Shown here: in pieces, positions 52,034 to 60,306 of the stretch | Numbering within the stretch: the stretch's first letter is position 1 | How the letters are laid out: the number at the start of each line of letters is the position of its first letter | Assembly: GCA_049323275.1 (NCBI GenBank) | Contig: JBMOOM010000071.1 | Coordinates: forward strand, 4,631-68,630 | Length of the DNA: 64,000 bases | Source: Taklimakanibacter sp049323275 | GTDB taxonomy: Bacteria; Pseudomonadota; Alphaproteobacteria; Rhizobiales; Aestuariivirgaceae | Direction: 5' to 3' | Notes under the pieces: generated by a model | Seen by the model: the letters and a program-made list of their open reading frames with translations, nothing else | What the model was told of the DNA's origin: nothing | The model's database searches: none | Made by a program: the position numbers and the translations under genes

Positions 52034-53104
52034 ATGGCCGAGGTCGAGATTCGTGATGCGCGTAAGGCCTATGGCACGGCGCAGGTCCTGCACGGGGTGA
52101 GCGTCGATATCGCGGATGGCGAATTCGTCGTTCTGGTCGGCCCGTCGGGCTGCGGCAAGTCGACCTTGCTGCGCATGATCGCCGGCCTCGAAAGCATCAC
52201 CGGCGGCGAGATCGCCATCGACAAGCGCGTCGTCAATGACGTGGCGCCGAAAGAGCGCGACATCGCCATGGTGTTCCAGAACTATGCGCTCTACCCGCAT
52301 ATGACGGTCGCCGAGAATATGGGCTTCTCGCTCAAGCTCAAGAATGCGCCCCAGGCCGAGACGGACCGGAAGGTGCGCCAGGCGGCCGACATATTGGGGC
52401 TGGCGCCCTATCTCGACCGCTATCCGCGCCAGCTGTCGGGCGGCCAGCGCCAGCGCGTCGCCATGGGCCGCGCCATCGTGCGCAATCCCAAGGTCTTCCT
52501 GTTCGACGAGCCGCTGTCCAATCTCGACGCCAAATTGCGCGTCGCCATGCGGGCGGAAGTCAAGCAGCTGCATCAGCGCCTGAAGACGACGACGGTTTAT
52601 GTCACGCATGACCAGATCGAGGCGATGACCATGGCCGACAAGATCGTGGTGATGAATGACGGCCGCATCGAGCAGATCGGCGCGCCGCTCGATCTCTATG
52701 ACAAGCCGCAGAACCGCTTCGTCGCCGGCTTCATCGGCTCGCCGGCGATGAATTTCATTTCCGGCCGGCGCGCCGGCACAGGCGCCTCGGCCAGCTTCGA
52801 GGCGGAAGGCGGCGTCAGCATCGCCATCGCGGCGCCGGCCGGCCTGGCGCCCGGCCATCCGCTCGTCCTCGGCGTCCGTCCGGAGCATCTGATGCTGGGG
52901 CCCCACGGCATCCGGGCGGATGTCGTGGTGGTCGAGCCGACCGGCTCGGAAGTCCAGGTCAATGCCCGCGTCGCCACCGGCGAGGAGATCGTCGCGGTGT
53001 TCCGCGAAAGACACAAATTCACGCCCGGCGACACGATCACGCTGACACCGCAGCCAGGCACCATCCATCTCTTCGATGGGGAAAGCGGACAGCGCATTTC
53101 ATAA
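52034..53104 (+). CDS. ABC transporter ATP-binding protein, MsmK/UgpC/MalK class
   Basis: 356 aa, ATG 52034. Walker A GPSGCGKST, Q-loop FQNYALYPHM, signature LSGGQRQR, Walker B VFLFDEPLSNLDAK, H-loop YVTHDQIEAMTM; C-terminal MalK-type regulatory domain with VLGVRPEHL. First gene of the CUT1 sugar importer here, an order (ATPase before binding protein) seen in many rhizobial cassettes. It follows a 184-bp gap with no gene after the BKACE gene. Confidence 0.95.
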   Translation: MAEVEIRDARKAYGTAQVLHGVSVDIADGEFVVLVGPSGCGKSTLLRMIAGLESITGGEIAIDKRVVNDVAPKERDIAMVFQNYALYPHMTVAENMGFSLKLKNAPQAETDRKVRQAADILGLAPYLDRYPRQLSGGQRQRVAMGRAIVRNPKVFLFDEPLSNLDAKLRVAMRAEVKQLHQRLKTTTVYVTHDQIEAMTMADKIVVMNDGRIEQIGAPLDLYDKPQNRFVAGFIGSPAMNFISGRRAGTGASASFEAEGGVSIAIAAPAGLAPGHPLVLGVRPEHLMLGPHGIRADVVVVEPTGSEVQVNARVATGEEIVAVFRERHKFTPGDTITLTPQPGTIHLFDGESGQRIS

Positions 53105-53128
53105 GCAAAGACCAGACAGGAGGAGAAG

Positions 53129-54439
53129 ATGGGTTTCACCAGACGCGACTTGCTCAAGACCACCGCCGGCGCTTCCGCCGGTCTCATGGCGCCTTCCCTG
53201 CTCATTCCGAGAGCCCGTGCCCAGGAGCTCTCCTTCAAGCCCGAGGAAGGGGCGAGCCTCAGGCTGCTGCGCTGGTCGCCCTTCGTCAAAGGCGATGAGG
53301 AGCAGTGGCTCGCCAACACCAAGAAATTCACCGAGGCGACCGGCGTCGAAGTGCGCGTCGACAAGGAAAGCTGGGAAGACATCCGGCCCAAGGCGGCGGT
53401 CGCGGCCAATGTCGGATCCGGCCCCGATCTGATGTTCGTATGGTTCGACGATCCGCATCAATATCCCGACAAGCTGCTCGATGTCAGCGATCTCGCCAAT
53501 TATCTCGGCGGCAAATATGGCGGCTGGTATGACGGGCCGAAGAGCTATGCGACGCGCGACGGCCAGTTCGTCGGCCTGCCGCTCGCCACCATCGGCAATG
53601 CCATCGTCTATCGCGACAGCTGGGTGAAGGAGGCGGGCTTCACCGAATTCCCCAAGACCACCGACAAGTTCCTCGAGCTGTGCAAGGCCTTGCAGAAGTC
53701 GGGCCATCCGGTGGGCTTCACCCATGGCCACGGCGTCGGCGACGGCAACAACTATGCGCATTGGCTGCTGTGGAGCCATGGCGGCAAGATGGTCGACGAA
53801 AAAGGCGTCGTGGCGATCAACAGCCCGGAGACGCTGAAAGCGATCGAATATGCGATGGAGCTCTACAAGACCTTCATCCCCGGCACCGAGGGCTGGCTCG
53901 ACGTCAACAACAACCGCGCCTTCCTCGCCGGCGAGTTGTCGGTCATCGCCAACGGCATCTCGGCCTATTATTCGGCCAAGAACGATCCGAAGCTCGCCGA
54001 GATCGCCAAGGATATCCGCACCACCAATCTCCCTGTCGGGCCGGTCGGAACGCCGGTCGAGCTGTACCAGGTGACCACCGCCGTCATCTTCAAATACACG
54101 AAATATCCGAATGCGGCGAAAGCCTATCTGCAATTCATGTTCGAGGAAGCGCAGATGAACGACTGGATCAGCAAATCGAGCGGCTATTGCTGCCAGACGC
54201 TGAGGGCTTTCGCCAGCAATCCGGTATGGACGGCGGATCCCGCGAACGCGCCCTATGCAAAGGCATCAGAGACTCTGCGGCCCAACGGCTATGCCGGTCC
54301 CCTGGGTTATGCCTCGGCGGCGGTGATGGCGGATTACGTGCTGGTCGACATGTTCGCCGAAGCCGTCACCGGCCAGCAGACACCGCAAGCCGCGATGGAA
54401 CGCGCCGAGAAACGCGCCAACAGGTATTACCGGGTGTGA
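53129..54439 (+). CDS. Sugar ABC transporter substrate-binding protein with Tat signal (CUT1 class)
   Basis: 436 aa. The N-terminus MGFTRRDLLKTTAGASAGLM carries a twin-arginine motif ending RARAQ. Family 1 solute-binding protein: LRLLRWSPFVKGDEEQWLAN, WYDGPKSYATRDGQFVGLPL, IVYRDSWVKEAGFTEFPKTT, NNRAFLAGELSVIANG. AGGAGGAGAAG precedes ATG. Binds a sugar, polyol or glycerophosphodiester. A palindromic repeat separates it from the permease genes. Confidence 0.93.
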   Translation: MGFTRRDLLKTTAGASAGLMAPSLLIPRARAQELSFKPEEGASLRLLRWSPFVKGDEEQWLANTKKFTEATGVEVRVDKESWEDIRPKAAVAANVGSGPDLMFVWFDDPHQYPDKLLDVSDLANYLGGKYGGWYDGPKSYATRDGQFVGLPLATIGNAIVYRDSWVKEAGFTEFPKTTDKFLELCKALQKSGHPVGFTHGHGVGDGNNYAHWLLWSHGGKMVDEKGVVAINSPETLKAIEYAMELYKTFIPGTEGWLDVNNNRAFLAGELSVIANGISAYYSAKNDPKLAEIAKDIRTTNLPVGPVGTPVELYQVTTAVIFKYTKYPNAAKAYLQFMFEEAQMNDWISKSSGYCCQTLRAFASNPVWTADPANAPYAKASETLRPNGYAGPLGYASAAVMADYVLVDMFAEAVTGQQTPQAAMERAEKRANRYYRV

Positions 54440-54452
54440 TAAGCCATCCATT

Positions 54453-54582
54453 TCCCCTTCTCCCGCTTGCGGGAGAAGGTGCCCGAAGGGCGGATGAGGG
54501 TGTTGGCTGGGCTTGCACCGTCGGAGCCACACCCTCACCCGGCCTTTGGCCACCCTCTCCCGCAGGGCGGGAGAGGGGGAAA
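54453..54582. repeat. Double-hairpin palindromic repeat, copy 3 of 3, inside a second ABC operon
   Basis: CCCCTTCTCCCGCTTGCGGG on the left and CACCCTCTCCCGC...GCGGGAGAGGGGG on the right, with GTGCCCGAAGGGCGG and CCCGGCCTTTGGCC as inner arms. As at 45492, it falls directly after a binding-protein gene and before transporter genes, here the permease. Confidence 0.8.
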
Positions 54583-54608
54583 TACTGGAGAGGACTTGCG
54601 AACGATCG

Positions 54609-55553
54609 ATGGCAGACACTGCAACCATAGGAACGGCGCGGCGGCGCGTGTCGCTGCTCGAGCGGCTGGAGAACAGCCGGCTCGGGCTCGGCCTGTTGTT
54701 CCTGCTGCCGGCGGCGGCGCTGCTGCTCGTCTTTCTGACCTATCCCCTGGGCCTCGGCGTGTGGCTCGGCTTCACCGACGAGAAGGTCGGGCGGCCCGGC
54801 ATCTATATCGGGCTCGAGAATTACGCGTTCCTGTGGCAGGACAGCGTGTTCTGGCTGTCGGTCTTCAACACGGTGCTCTATACGACCGTCGCCTCGGTGC
54901 TGAAATTCGGGCTCGGCCTGTGGCTGGCGCTGCTTCTCAATGAGCGCCTGCCCTTCAAAGCCTTTTTCCGCGCCATCGTGCTGCTGCCCTGGGTGGTGCC
55001 GACGGTGCTGTCGGCGATCGCCTTCTGGTGGATCTATGACGCGCAGTTCTCGATCCTCTCCTACGTGCTGCAGAAGATCGGCCTCATCACCGGGCCGATC
55101 AATTTCCTGGGCGATCCGACCAATGCGCGCGCCTCGGTGATCGCCGCCAATGTCTGGCGCGGCATTCCCTTCGTCGCCATCACGCTGCTGGCCGGCCTGC
55201 AGACCATCTCGCCGTCGCTCTATGAAGCGGCGACTCTCGACGGCGCCACGTCCTGGCAGCGCTTCCGCTTCGTGACCTTCCCGCTGCTCACCCCGATCAT
55301 CGCCATCGTGATGACTTTCTCGGTGCTGTTCACCTTCACCGACTTCCAGCTCATCTATGTGCTGACGCGCGGCGGGCCGGTGAACGCCACCCATCTGATG
55401 GCCACGTTGAGCTTCCAGCGCGGCATATCGGGCGGCAATCTCGGCGAGGGAGCGGCGATCGCCGTCGCCATGATCCCATTCCTGCTCGCCGCCATCCTGT
55501 TCAGCTATTTCGGCCTGCAGCGGCGGCGCTGGCAGCAAGGCGGGCGCGACTGA
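54609..55553 (+). CDS. Sugar ABC transporter permease, UgpA/MalF class
   Basis: 314 aa, ATG 54609 (MADTATIGTARRRV). Six spans; GLLFLLPAAALLLVFLTYPL, NTVLYTTVASVLKFGLGLWL, LLPWVVPTVLSAIAFWWIYD, and the EAA loop YEAATLDGATSWQRFRFVTF. Its stop overlaps the next permease start by 1 bp. Confidence 0.94.
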   Translation: MADTATIGTARRRVSLLERLENSRLGLGLLFLLPAAALLLVFLTYPLGLGVWLGFTDEKVGRPGIYIGLENYAFLWQDSVFWLSVFNTVLYTTVASVLKFGLGLWLALLLNERLPFKAFFRAIVLLPWVVPTVLSAIAFWWIYDAQFSILSYVLQKIGLITGPINFLGDPTNARASVIAANVWRGIPFVAITLLAGLQTISPSLYEAATLDGATSWQRFRFVTFPLLTPIIAIVMTFSVLFTFTDFQLIYVLTRGGPVNATHLMATLSFQRGISGGNLGEGAAIAVAMIPFLLAAILFSYFGLQRRRWQQGGRD

Positions 55554-56446
55554 TGGCGGACGTCACCCCATCCACCGCGCGCGCCGGCGACGAAGGCGGC
55601 ATGAACTATCTCGAGCGCCTGCCGCGCCGGGTCGTCACCGTCTATCTACCGCTGGCCGTCTTCGTCTTCGTGCTGCTGTTCCCCTTCTATTGGATGGCGA
55701 TCACCACCTTCAAGCCGAATGAGGAGCTGACCGACTACAGGAATTTCAGCCCCTTCTGGGTGGTCAGTCCGACGCTCGACCATATCCGCTATCTCCTGCT
55801 CGAGACCTCCTATCCGGGCTGGCTGCTCAATACGGTGATCATCTCCGTCGCGGCGACCTTCCTGTCGCTCGTCGCCTCCGTCTTCGCCGCCTATGCCATC
55901 GAGCGCCTGCGCTTCAAGGGATCGCGCAGCGTCGGCCTCGCCATTTTCCTCGCTTATCTGGTGCCGCCGTCGATCCTGTTCATCCCGCTCGCGGTGATGG
56001 TGTTCAAGCTCGGCCTCTATGACACGCGCTTCGCCCTCATCCTCACCTACCCGACCTTCCTCATTCCCTTCTGCACCTGGCTGCTGATGGGCTATTTCCG
56101 CTCCATTCCCTATGAGCTCGAGGAATGCGCGCTGATCGACGGCGCCACGCGCTGGCAGATCCTCACCCGCATCGTGCTGCCGCTGGCCGTGCCGGGCCTG
56201 ATCTCGGCCGGCATCTTCGCCTTCACGCTGTCATGGAACGAATTCATCTATGCGCTGACCTTCATCCAGTCGTCGGAGAACAAGACGGTGCCGGTCGGCG
56301 TGCTCACCGAGCTGGTGCGCAGCGACGTCTATGAATGGGGCGCGCTGATGGCCGGCGCGCTGCTCGGGTCATTGCCGGTCGTCATTCTCTATTCCTTCTT
56401 CGTCGAGCATTATGTCTCGTCGATGACCGGCGCGGTGAAGGAGTAG
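55553..56446 (+). CDS. Sugar ABC transporter permease, UgpE/MalG class
   Basis: 297 aa, ATG 55553. Six spans; VFVLLFPFYWMAITTFKPNE, SVFAAYAIERLRFKG, FLIPFCTWLLMGYFRSIPYE, then the EAA loop EECALIDGATRWQILTRIVL. Final gene of the CUT1 operon; nested hairpins follow at once. Confidence 0.94.
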   Translation: MADVTPSTARAGDEGGMNYLERLPRRVVTVYLPLAVFVFVLLFPFYWMAITTFKPNEELTDYRNFSPFWVVSPTLDHIRYLLLETSYPGWLLNTVIISVAATFLSLVASVFAAYAIERLRFKGSRSVGLAIFLAYLVPPSILFIPLAVMVFKLGLYDTRFALILTYPTFLIPFCTWLLMGYFRSIPYELEECALIDGATRWQILTRIVLPLAVPGLISAGIFAFTLSWNEFIYALTFIQSSENKTVPVGVLTELVRSDVYEWGALMAGALLGSLPVVILYSFFVEHYVSSMTGAVKE

Positions 56447-56451
56447 ACCTA

Positions 56452-56499
56452 GAGCGCTTCCCGCCAAAGTTGCTCGACTTTGGCGATAAGGAAGCGCTC
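56452..56499. repeat. Nested hairpin after the CUT1 operon
   Basis: Outer arms GAGCGCTTCC and GGAAGCGCTC, inner arms CGCCAAAGT and ACTTTGGCG, 6-nt loop, all perfect. It lies 6 bp after the permease stop, so it is a candidate transcription or stability barrier for the operon. Confidence 0.6.
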
Positions 56500-56524
56500 C
56501 AGATTATATGTTTTCGAGCCCTTT

Positions 56525-56567
56525 TTCCCGTTTTGATCGAATCGGAACGATTCGATCAAAACGGGAA
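56525..56567. repeat. Perfect 20-bp-arm hairpin
   Basis: Arms of 20 nt (left begins TTCCCGTTTTGATC, right ends GATCAAAACGGGAA) with a 3-nt loop GAA. Preceded by a T run and so able to act as a terminator for transcripts from the opposite strand. Same style as the hairpin at 28676. Confidence 0.6.
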
Positions 56568-56629
56568 GGGCCGCCCTTGAGGCGGCCATCCAGCCTATCC
56601 GGTTTGCAGCCGCATGGCGTCGGGACTGG

Positions 56630-56653
56630 ATGGCCGGGTCGAGGCCCGGCCAT
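56630..56653. repeat. Short hairpin near the AraC gene 3' end
   Basis: Arms ATGGCCGGG and CCCGGCCAT with a 6-nt loop, 28 bp beyond the stop of the minus-strand AraC gene. Could serve as its 3' end signal; otherwise a remnant of a dispersed repeat. Confidence 0.45.
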
Positions 56654-56680
56654 GACGAATGGAGGGAGCGCGGGGAAAAG

Positions 56681-57634
56681 TTACTGCAGGTCGCGCCATT
56701 TCGCCGGCGGCAGCCCGAATTCGCGCTTGAAGGCGCGGTTGAAGGCTTCCTCGGCTTCGTAGCCGACGCTCGCCGCCACCTGCGCCACACCCTGGCGGCC
56801 GTCGCGCAGCAATTGCTTGGCGAGCTGCAGGCGCGACTGGGTGAGGTACTTCATCGGCGGCAGGCCGACGCTGTGGGTGAAACGCTCGACGAAGGCCGAG
56901 CGCGACAGGCCGGCTATGCCGGCCAGCGCCTCGACCGTCCAGTCTTCGGTCAGGCGGTCATGCAGAGCGGCGAGCGCGCGCCCGACATATTGATCATTGA
57001 GGCCCTTGAGCCAGCTGCGCTCTTCTTCCGGAAGACCGTTCACATAAGCGCGCACGGCTTCGGCGAAAAGCAGCTCCGACAAACGGCCCATGATCGGCGA
57101 CGACGCGACCTCGCCCTTGCACATCGATTCCGCGGCGTAGCGGACGGAGGATTCGATCCAGTCGCGCGACACGCCCTCCCTGATATTCACCTTGAGGATG
57201 CGCGGCAGAGCCGTGATGAGCGGATTGAAGCGGTCCTCGGTGGCGAGGAAGCCACAGACGATATGGGTGGGCTCGCCGTCGCCGCCATGGACGATGCGTG
57301 CCAGGCCGCCATCGGGCGACGCCTCGATGAGGTGATGCGAATTGACCGGCTCACCGTCGAGGCCGCTCGACATGATGTGCTCGTCGCTGCGCGGGAGAAG
57401 CACCAGCTCGCCTTCATTGATCTCCAGACGCTCGCCATCGCCGATACCGACATAAGTGCGGCCGGTAACGACATAATGCAGCGTCACGATATTTTTCGGC
57501 GAGGTGAGGAATGGACGAACGTCATCGGGCGTGACATGTGAAAGCACGCACCAGGGCGCCGTGAAGCGGGCATCGAGAAAAATGCCGCCCGTCAGTCTAA
57601 GCGTACGAAATATCTCGGAAAGCGTGTCCTTCAC
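56681..57634 (-). CDS. AraC-family regulator with N-terminal cupin (cupin_6), copy 1
   Basis: 317 aa. N-terminal cupin-like ligand domain (LHYVVTGRTYVGIGDGERLE, GELVLLPRSDEH), then two AraC HTHs at the C-terminus (LAGIAGLSRSAFVERFTHSV, QVAASVGYEAEEAFNRAFKR). The longest domain resembles the gene at 61604 in order and start (LSEIFRTLRLTGGIF against LSEMLRGLRLDGVEY), so the two are paralogues 4 kb apart. Its target is unclear: it faces away from the DUF1127/hydrolase/metY genes across a 184-bp gap. Confidence 0.92.
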   Translation of the reverse strand: MKDTLSEIFRTLRLTGGIFLDARFTAPWCVLSHVTPDDVRPFLTSPKNIVTLHYVVTGRTYVGIGDGERLEINEGELVLLPRSDEHIMSSGLDGEPVNSHHLIEASPDGGLARIVHGGDGEPTHIVCGFLATEDRFNPLITALPRILKVNIREGVSRDWIESSVRYAAESMCKGEVASSPIMGRLSELLFAEAVRAYVNGLPEEERSWLKGLNDQYVGRALAALHDRLTEDWTVEALAGIAGLSRSAFVERFTHSVGLPPMKYLTQSRLQLAKQLLRDGRQGVAQVAASVGYEAEEAFNRAFKREFGLPPAKWRDLQ

Positions 57635-57763
57635 ACCCGCGATACCTTTCCTGCCCCGGCTGATCAGTCAATTCTTCCGGCGTCGTGGTCATTCATTTCC
57701 GACGCCTTATTCCCTAGACACCACCCTGCGAGAGGAGCCGCGTGGCAGCGGCGCAAAAGGCGG

Positions 57764-57786
57764 GTTGTTCCCTGTCAGGGAAGAAC
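57764..57786. promoter_or_regulatory. Inverted repeat in the leader before the DUF1127 gene
   Basis: Arms GTTGTTCCCT and AGGGAAGAAC, 3-nt spacer, one mismatch, 33 bp before the ATG. May be an operator or a small leader hairpin. No strong -35/-10 pair is evident nearby. Confidence 0.35.
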
Positions 57787-57818
57787 GGCCTCATACACTA
57801 CACTTTATGGAGATTGCA

Positions 57819-58046
57819 ATGAGCAAAGCTTCCTTCGGAAGCGGTGCAGCCCATGGCTCTTCGGCTTCGGGCAAAGTGCGTTCCAGCTTCGCCACCATGG
57901 TCTTCAGCGTACTGAGAGTGCGCCCGGAGCGCAATCACCGCGCGCGCCAGGCCCATATGCTCAATGATTTCATGCTGAAGGATATCGGCGTGTCGCGCGC
58001 CGACATCCTGGCGGCGTCGCATGGACGGGGCAAACGCCATGGCTAA
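57819..58046 (+). CDS. DUF1127 small protein
   Basis: 75 aa from ATG 57819 (an in-frame ATG 12 bp upstream is possible). The C-terminal half carries the DUF1127 pattern: arginine-rich RVRPERNHRARQAHMLNDFM, then LKDIGVSRADI. Alphaproteobacterial DUF1127 proteins take part in RNA turnover and phosphate/carbon responses (general knowledge). The N-terminal Ser/Gly stretch is not conserved. Its last codons overlap the hydrolase gene start. Confidence 0.85.
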   Translation: MSKASFGSGAAHGSSASGKVRSSFATMVFSVLRVRPERNHRARQAHMLNDFMLKDIGVSRADILAASHGRGKRHG

Positions 58047-58857
58047 CCTCTTGGCCAGGAGCCGCGGCGCGCCGGTCATCTTCCTGCATGGCACGGCCGG
58101 CAGCCGCCGGCAGTGGCAGGATGTCATCGACCGGCTGCCCGGCGAGTTCGAGAGCACGGCGCTCGATTTGCCCGGCTATGCCGCCCACGAGGTGCCGCAG
58201 ACAACGCGCAGCCTCAGCGCCGAAGCGGAGACGATCCTGCAGAAAGTTCGGGCAGTCGGCCGGCCGGTGCATCTCGTCGGCCACTCCTATGGCGGGGCGC
58301 TGGCGCTGCGCATCGCGGTCATCAGGCCGGATATGATCCGCAGCCTGACGCTGTTCGAGCCGGCGATCTTCCATCTGCTGCGCGACGGCCATCCGGTCGA
58401 GCGCCAGATGTTCGCCCATATTGCCGGCCTCGCCCAGGAGATCGGCCTCGCCGCGGCGGCCGGCCGGCCCGATTGGGGCGCCGCCCGCTTCGCCGACTTC
58501 TGGAATGGACCGGGCAGCTTCGCCGTATATGCGCCGGAAACCCGCGAGCGGGTGGTGGCGCGGATGGATCTCATCCGCGCCAACTTCGCCGCGCTTCACC
58601 AGGAGACCTGGCCGCTCGAGGATTGTGCCCGCGTGACCTGCCCGATGCTCGGCCTCTATGGCGAGAGCTCGCCGCTCATCGGCCAGCATCTGATCCGGCT
58701 CGTCGCCGGCCAGATGCGGCAGGCGAAAGTGCTGCCGATCGCCGGCGCCGGCCACATGCTGCCGGTCACCCACGCGGCGGTCGCCGCGCGGCTCATCGGC
58801 ACGCATCTCAAGGCGGCCGAGGCGATGGCGGCCGAGGCTGCGCCGCGCGTCGCCTGA
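58039..58857 (+). CDS. Alpha/beta hydrolase linked to metY
   Basis: 272 aa from ATG 58039, overlapping the DUF1127 gene by 8 bp (ATG 58021 would give 278 aa and a 26-bp overlap). Oxyanion HGTAGSRRQW, nucleophile LVGHSYGGALAL (Ser), and GAGHMLPVTHAA (His). About 35 bp before the metY-type gene on the same strand, so probably co-transcribed. Could be an esterase or acyltransferase-like partner that prepares or removes an O-acyl group; no proof. Confidence 0.85.
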   Translation: MANLLARSRGAPVIFLHGTAGSRRQWQDVIDRLPGEFESTALDLPGYAAHEVPQTTRSLSAEAETILQKVRAVGRPVHLVGHSYGGALALRIAVIRPDMIRSLTLFEPAIFHLLRDGHPVERQMFAHIAGLAQEIGLAAAAGRPDWGAARFADFWNGPGSFAVYAPETRERVVARMDLIRANFAALHQETWPLEDCARVTCPMLGLYGESSPLIGQHLIRLVAGQMRQAKVLPIAGAGHMLPVTHAAVAARLIGTHLKAAEAMAAEAAPRVA

Positions 58858-58892
58858 CATTCCCCCCAATCTTTCATCCAACGGAGACCACC

Positions 58893-60209
58893 ATGACTGC
58901 CAGCAGACATGCCGAAACACTCGTCCTGCATTCGGGCCCGCGCGCCGAGCCCATGACCGGGGCGGTGGCGGTGCCGATCTACCAGACGACATCCTTCCAG
59001 TTCCGCGACACGGCGCATGCCGCCGATCTCTTCGCACTGAAGGAGATCGCCCATATCTACAGCCGCATCACCAACCCGACCAATGAGGCGCTCGAGCTCA
59101 AGCTCGCCGCCCTCGAAGGTGGCGTGGCGGCGATGACCGTGAGCTCCGGCCAGGCGGCCACGGCCATCGCGGTGCAGAATATCTGCCAGGCCGGGGACAA
59201 TATCGTGAGCTCGACCGACCTCTATGGCGGGTCGTGGAATCTCTTCGCCCACACCTTCAAGACCATGGGCATCGAGGTGCGTTTCGTCGACCCGGCCGAT
59301 CCGGAAGCGTTCCGCCGCGCCAGCGACGCGCGGACGCGGGCCTACTACGCCGAGACCCTGCCCAATCCGAAGCTCGCCGTCTTCCCGATCGCGGAAGTGG
59401 CGCGCATCGGGAAGAGCCTCGGCATTCCGCTGATCATGGACAACACCTCGGCGCCGGTCATCTGCCGGCCGATCGAGCATGGCGCGGCGATCGTCGTGCA
59501 TTCGACGACGAAATATATCGGCGGCCACGGCACGTCGATCGGCGGCGTCATCATCGACAGCGGCAAATTCGACTGGGAAGCCCATGCGAAGCGTTTCCCG
59601 ATGCTGAACCAGCCCGATCCCAGCTATCACGGCGCCGTCTGGACGGAAGCGGTGAAGCCTCTGGGCCCCATCGCCTATATCGTGAAGGCGCGCACGACCC
59701 TGCAGCGCGATCTCGGCGCCTGCATGAGCCCGTTCAACGCCTTCCAGTTCATCCAGGGCCTCGAGACGCTGCCGCTGCGCATGCGCGAGCATTGCCGCAA
59801 TGCCGAAAGCGTGGCGGAATATTTAAGCCGGCATGATGCGGTGACGCGCGTCATCTATCCCGGCATGCACAAGGCGAAGGAGACCGACCGGCGCGCCGGC
59901 GCCTATCTCAAAGGCGGCCGCGGCGGGCTCGTCGGCTTCGAGCTGGCGGGCGGCATGGCGGCGGGTCGGCGCTTCATCGATGCGCTCAAGATGTTCTATC
60001 ACGTCGCCAATATCGGGGACGCGCGCTCGCTCGCCATTCACCCGGCCTCGACCACGCATTCGCAATTGAGCGAGGACGACCAGCGCGCCACCGGCGTGAC
60101 GCCCGGCTATGTGCGGCTGTCGGTGGGTCTCGAGCATATCGACGACATCATCGCCGATCTCGACCAGGCGCTGGAGCAGGCGAGCCTGCGCACAGACCGC
60201 GCGGCGTGA
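58893..60209 (+). CDS. metY: O-acetylhomoserine sulfhydrylase / Cys-Met metabolism PLP enzyme (MetY-like)
   Basis: 438 aa, ATG 58893 after ACGGAGA. PLP-dependent trans-sulfuration family, which joins O-acetylhomoserine with sulfide or methanethiol to make homocysteine or methionine. Seen: TLVLHSGPRAEPMTGAVAVP at the start, YSRITNPTNEALELKLAALE, the MTVSSGQAATAIAV region, IMDNTSAP with the pyridine-nitrogen Asp, and the PLP lysine in VHSTTKYIGGHGTSIGG. Length (over 420 aa with the FDWEAHAKRFPMLNQPDPSY insert) matches MetY rather than MetB or methionine gamma-lyase. Followed by a strong terminator-like hairpin. Confidence 0.9.
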   Translation: MTASRHAETLVLHSGPRAEPMTGAVAVPIYQTTSFQFRDTAHAADLFALKEIAHIYSRITNPTNEALELKLAALEGGVAAMTVSSGQAATAIAVQNICQAGDNIVSSTDLYGGSWNLFAHTFKTMGIEVRFVDPADPEAFRRASDARTRAYYAETLPNPKLAVFPIAEVARIGKSLGIPLIMDNTSAPVICRPIEHGAAIVVHSTTKYIGGHGTSIGGVIIDSGKFDWEAHAKRFPMLNQPDPSYHGAVWTEAVKPLGPIAYIVKARTTLQRDLGACMSPFNAFQFIQGLETLPLRMREHCRNAESVAEYLSRHDAVTRVIYPGMHKAKETDRRAGAYLKGGRGGLVGFELAGGMAAGRRFIDALKMFYHVANIGDARSLAIHPASTTHSQLSEDDQRATGVTPGYVRLSVGLEHIDDIIADLDQALEQASLRTDRAA

Positions 60210-60231
60210 GCCCGAGGCTGTAAAAATCGAT

Positions 60232-60268
60232 GGGGGCCGGATGCACCATCCGACCCCCTCTTCATTTT
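60232..60268 (+). terminator. Rho-independent-like terminator after metY
   Basis: Arms GGGGGCCGGATG (60232-60243) and CATCCGACCCCC (60247-60258), one mismatch, 3-nt loop, followed by TCTTCATTTT. It lies 23 bp after the metY stop and before the convergent MFS gene. Confidence 0.75.
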
Positions 60269-60306
60269 ATACAAGGTAGAAACACGGTAATTCGCGAAAA
60301 TGCGGA

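Noticed and set aside
58893..60209. Methionine gamma-lyase
   Set aside because: Length of 438 aa and the long C-terminal insert fit O-acetylhomoserine sulfhydrylase (MetY); gamma-lyases are nearer 400 aa.
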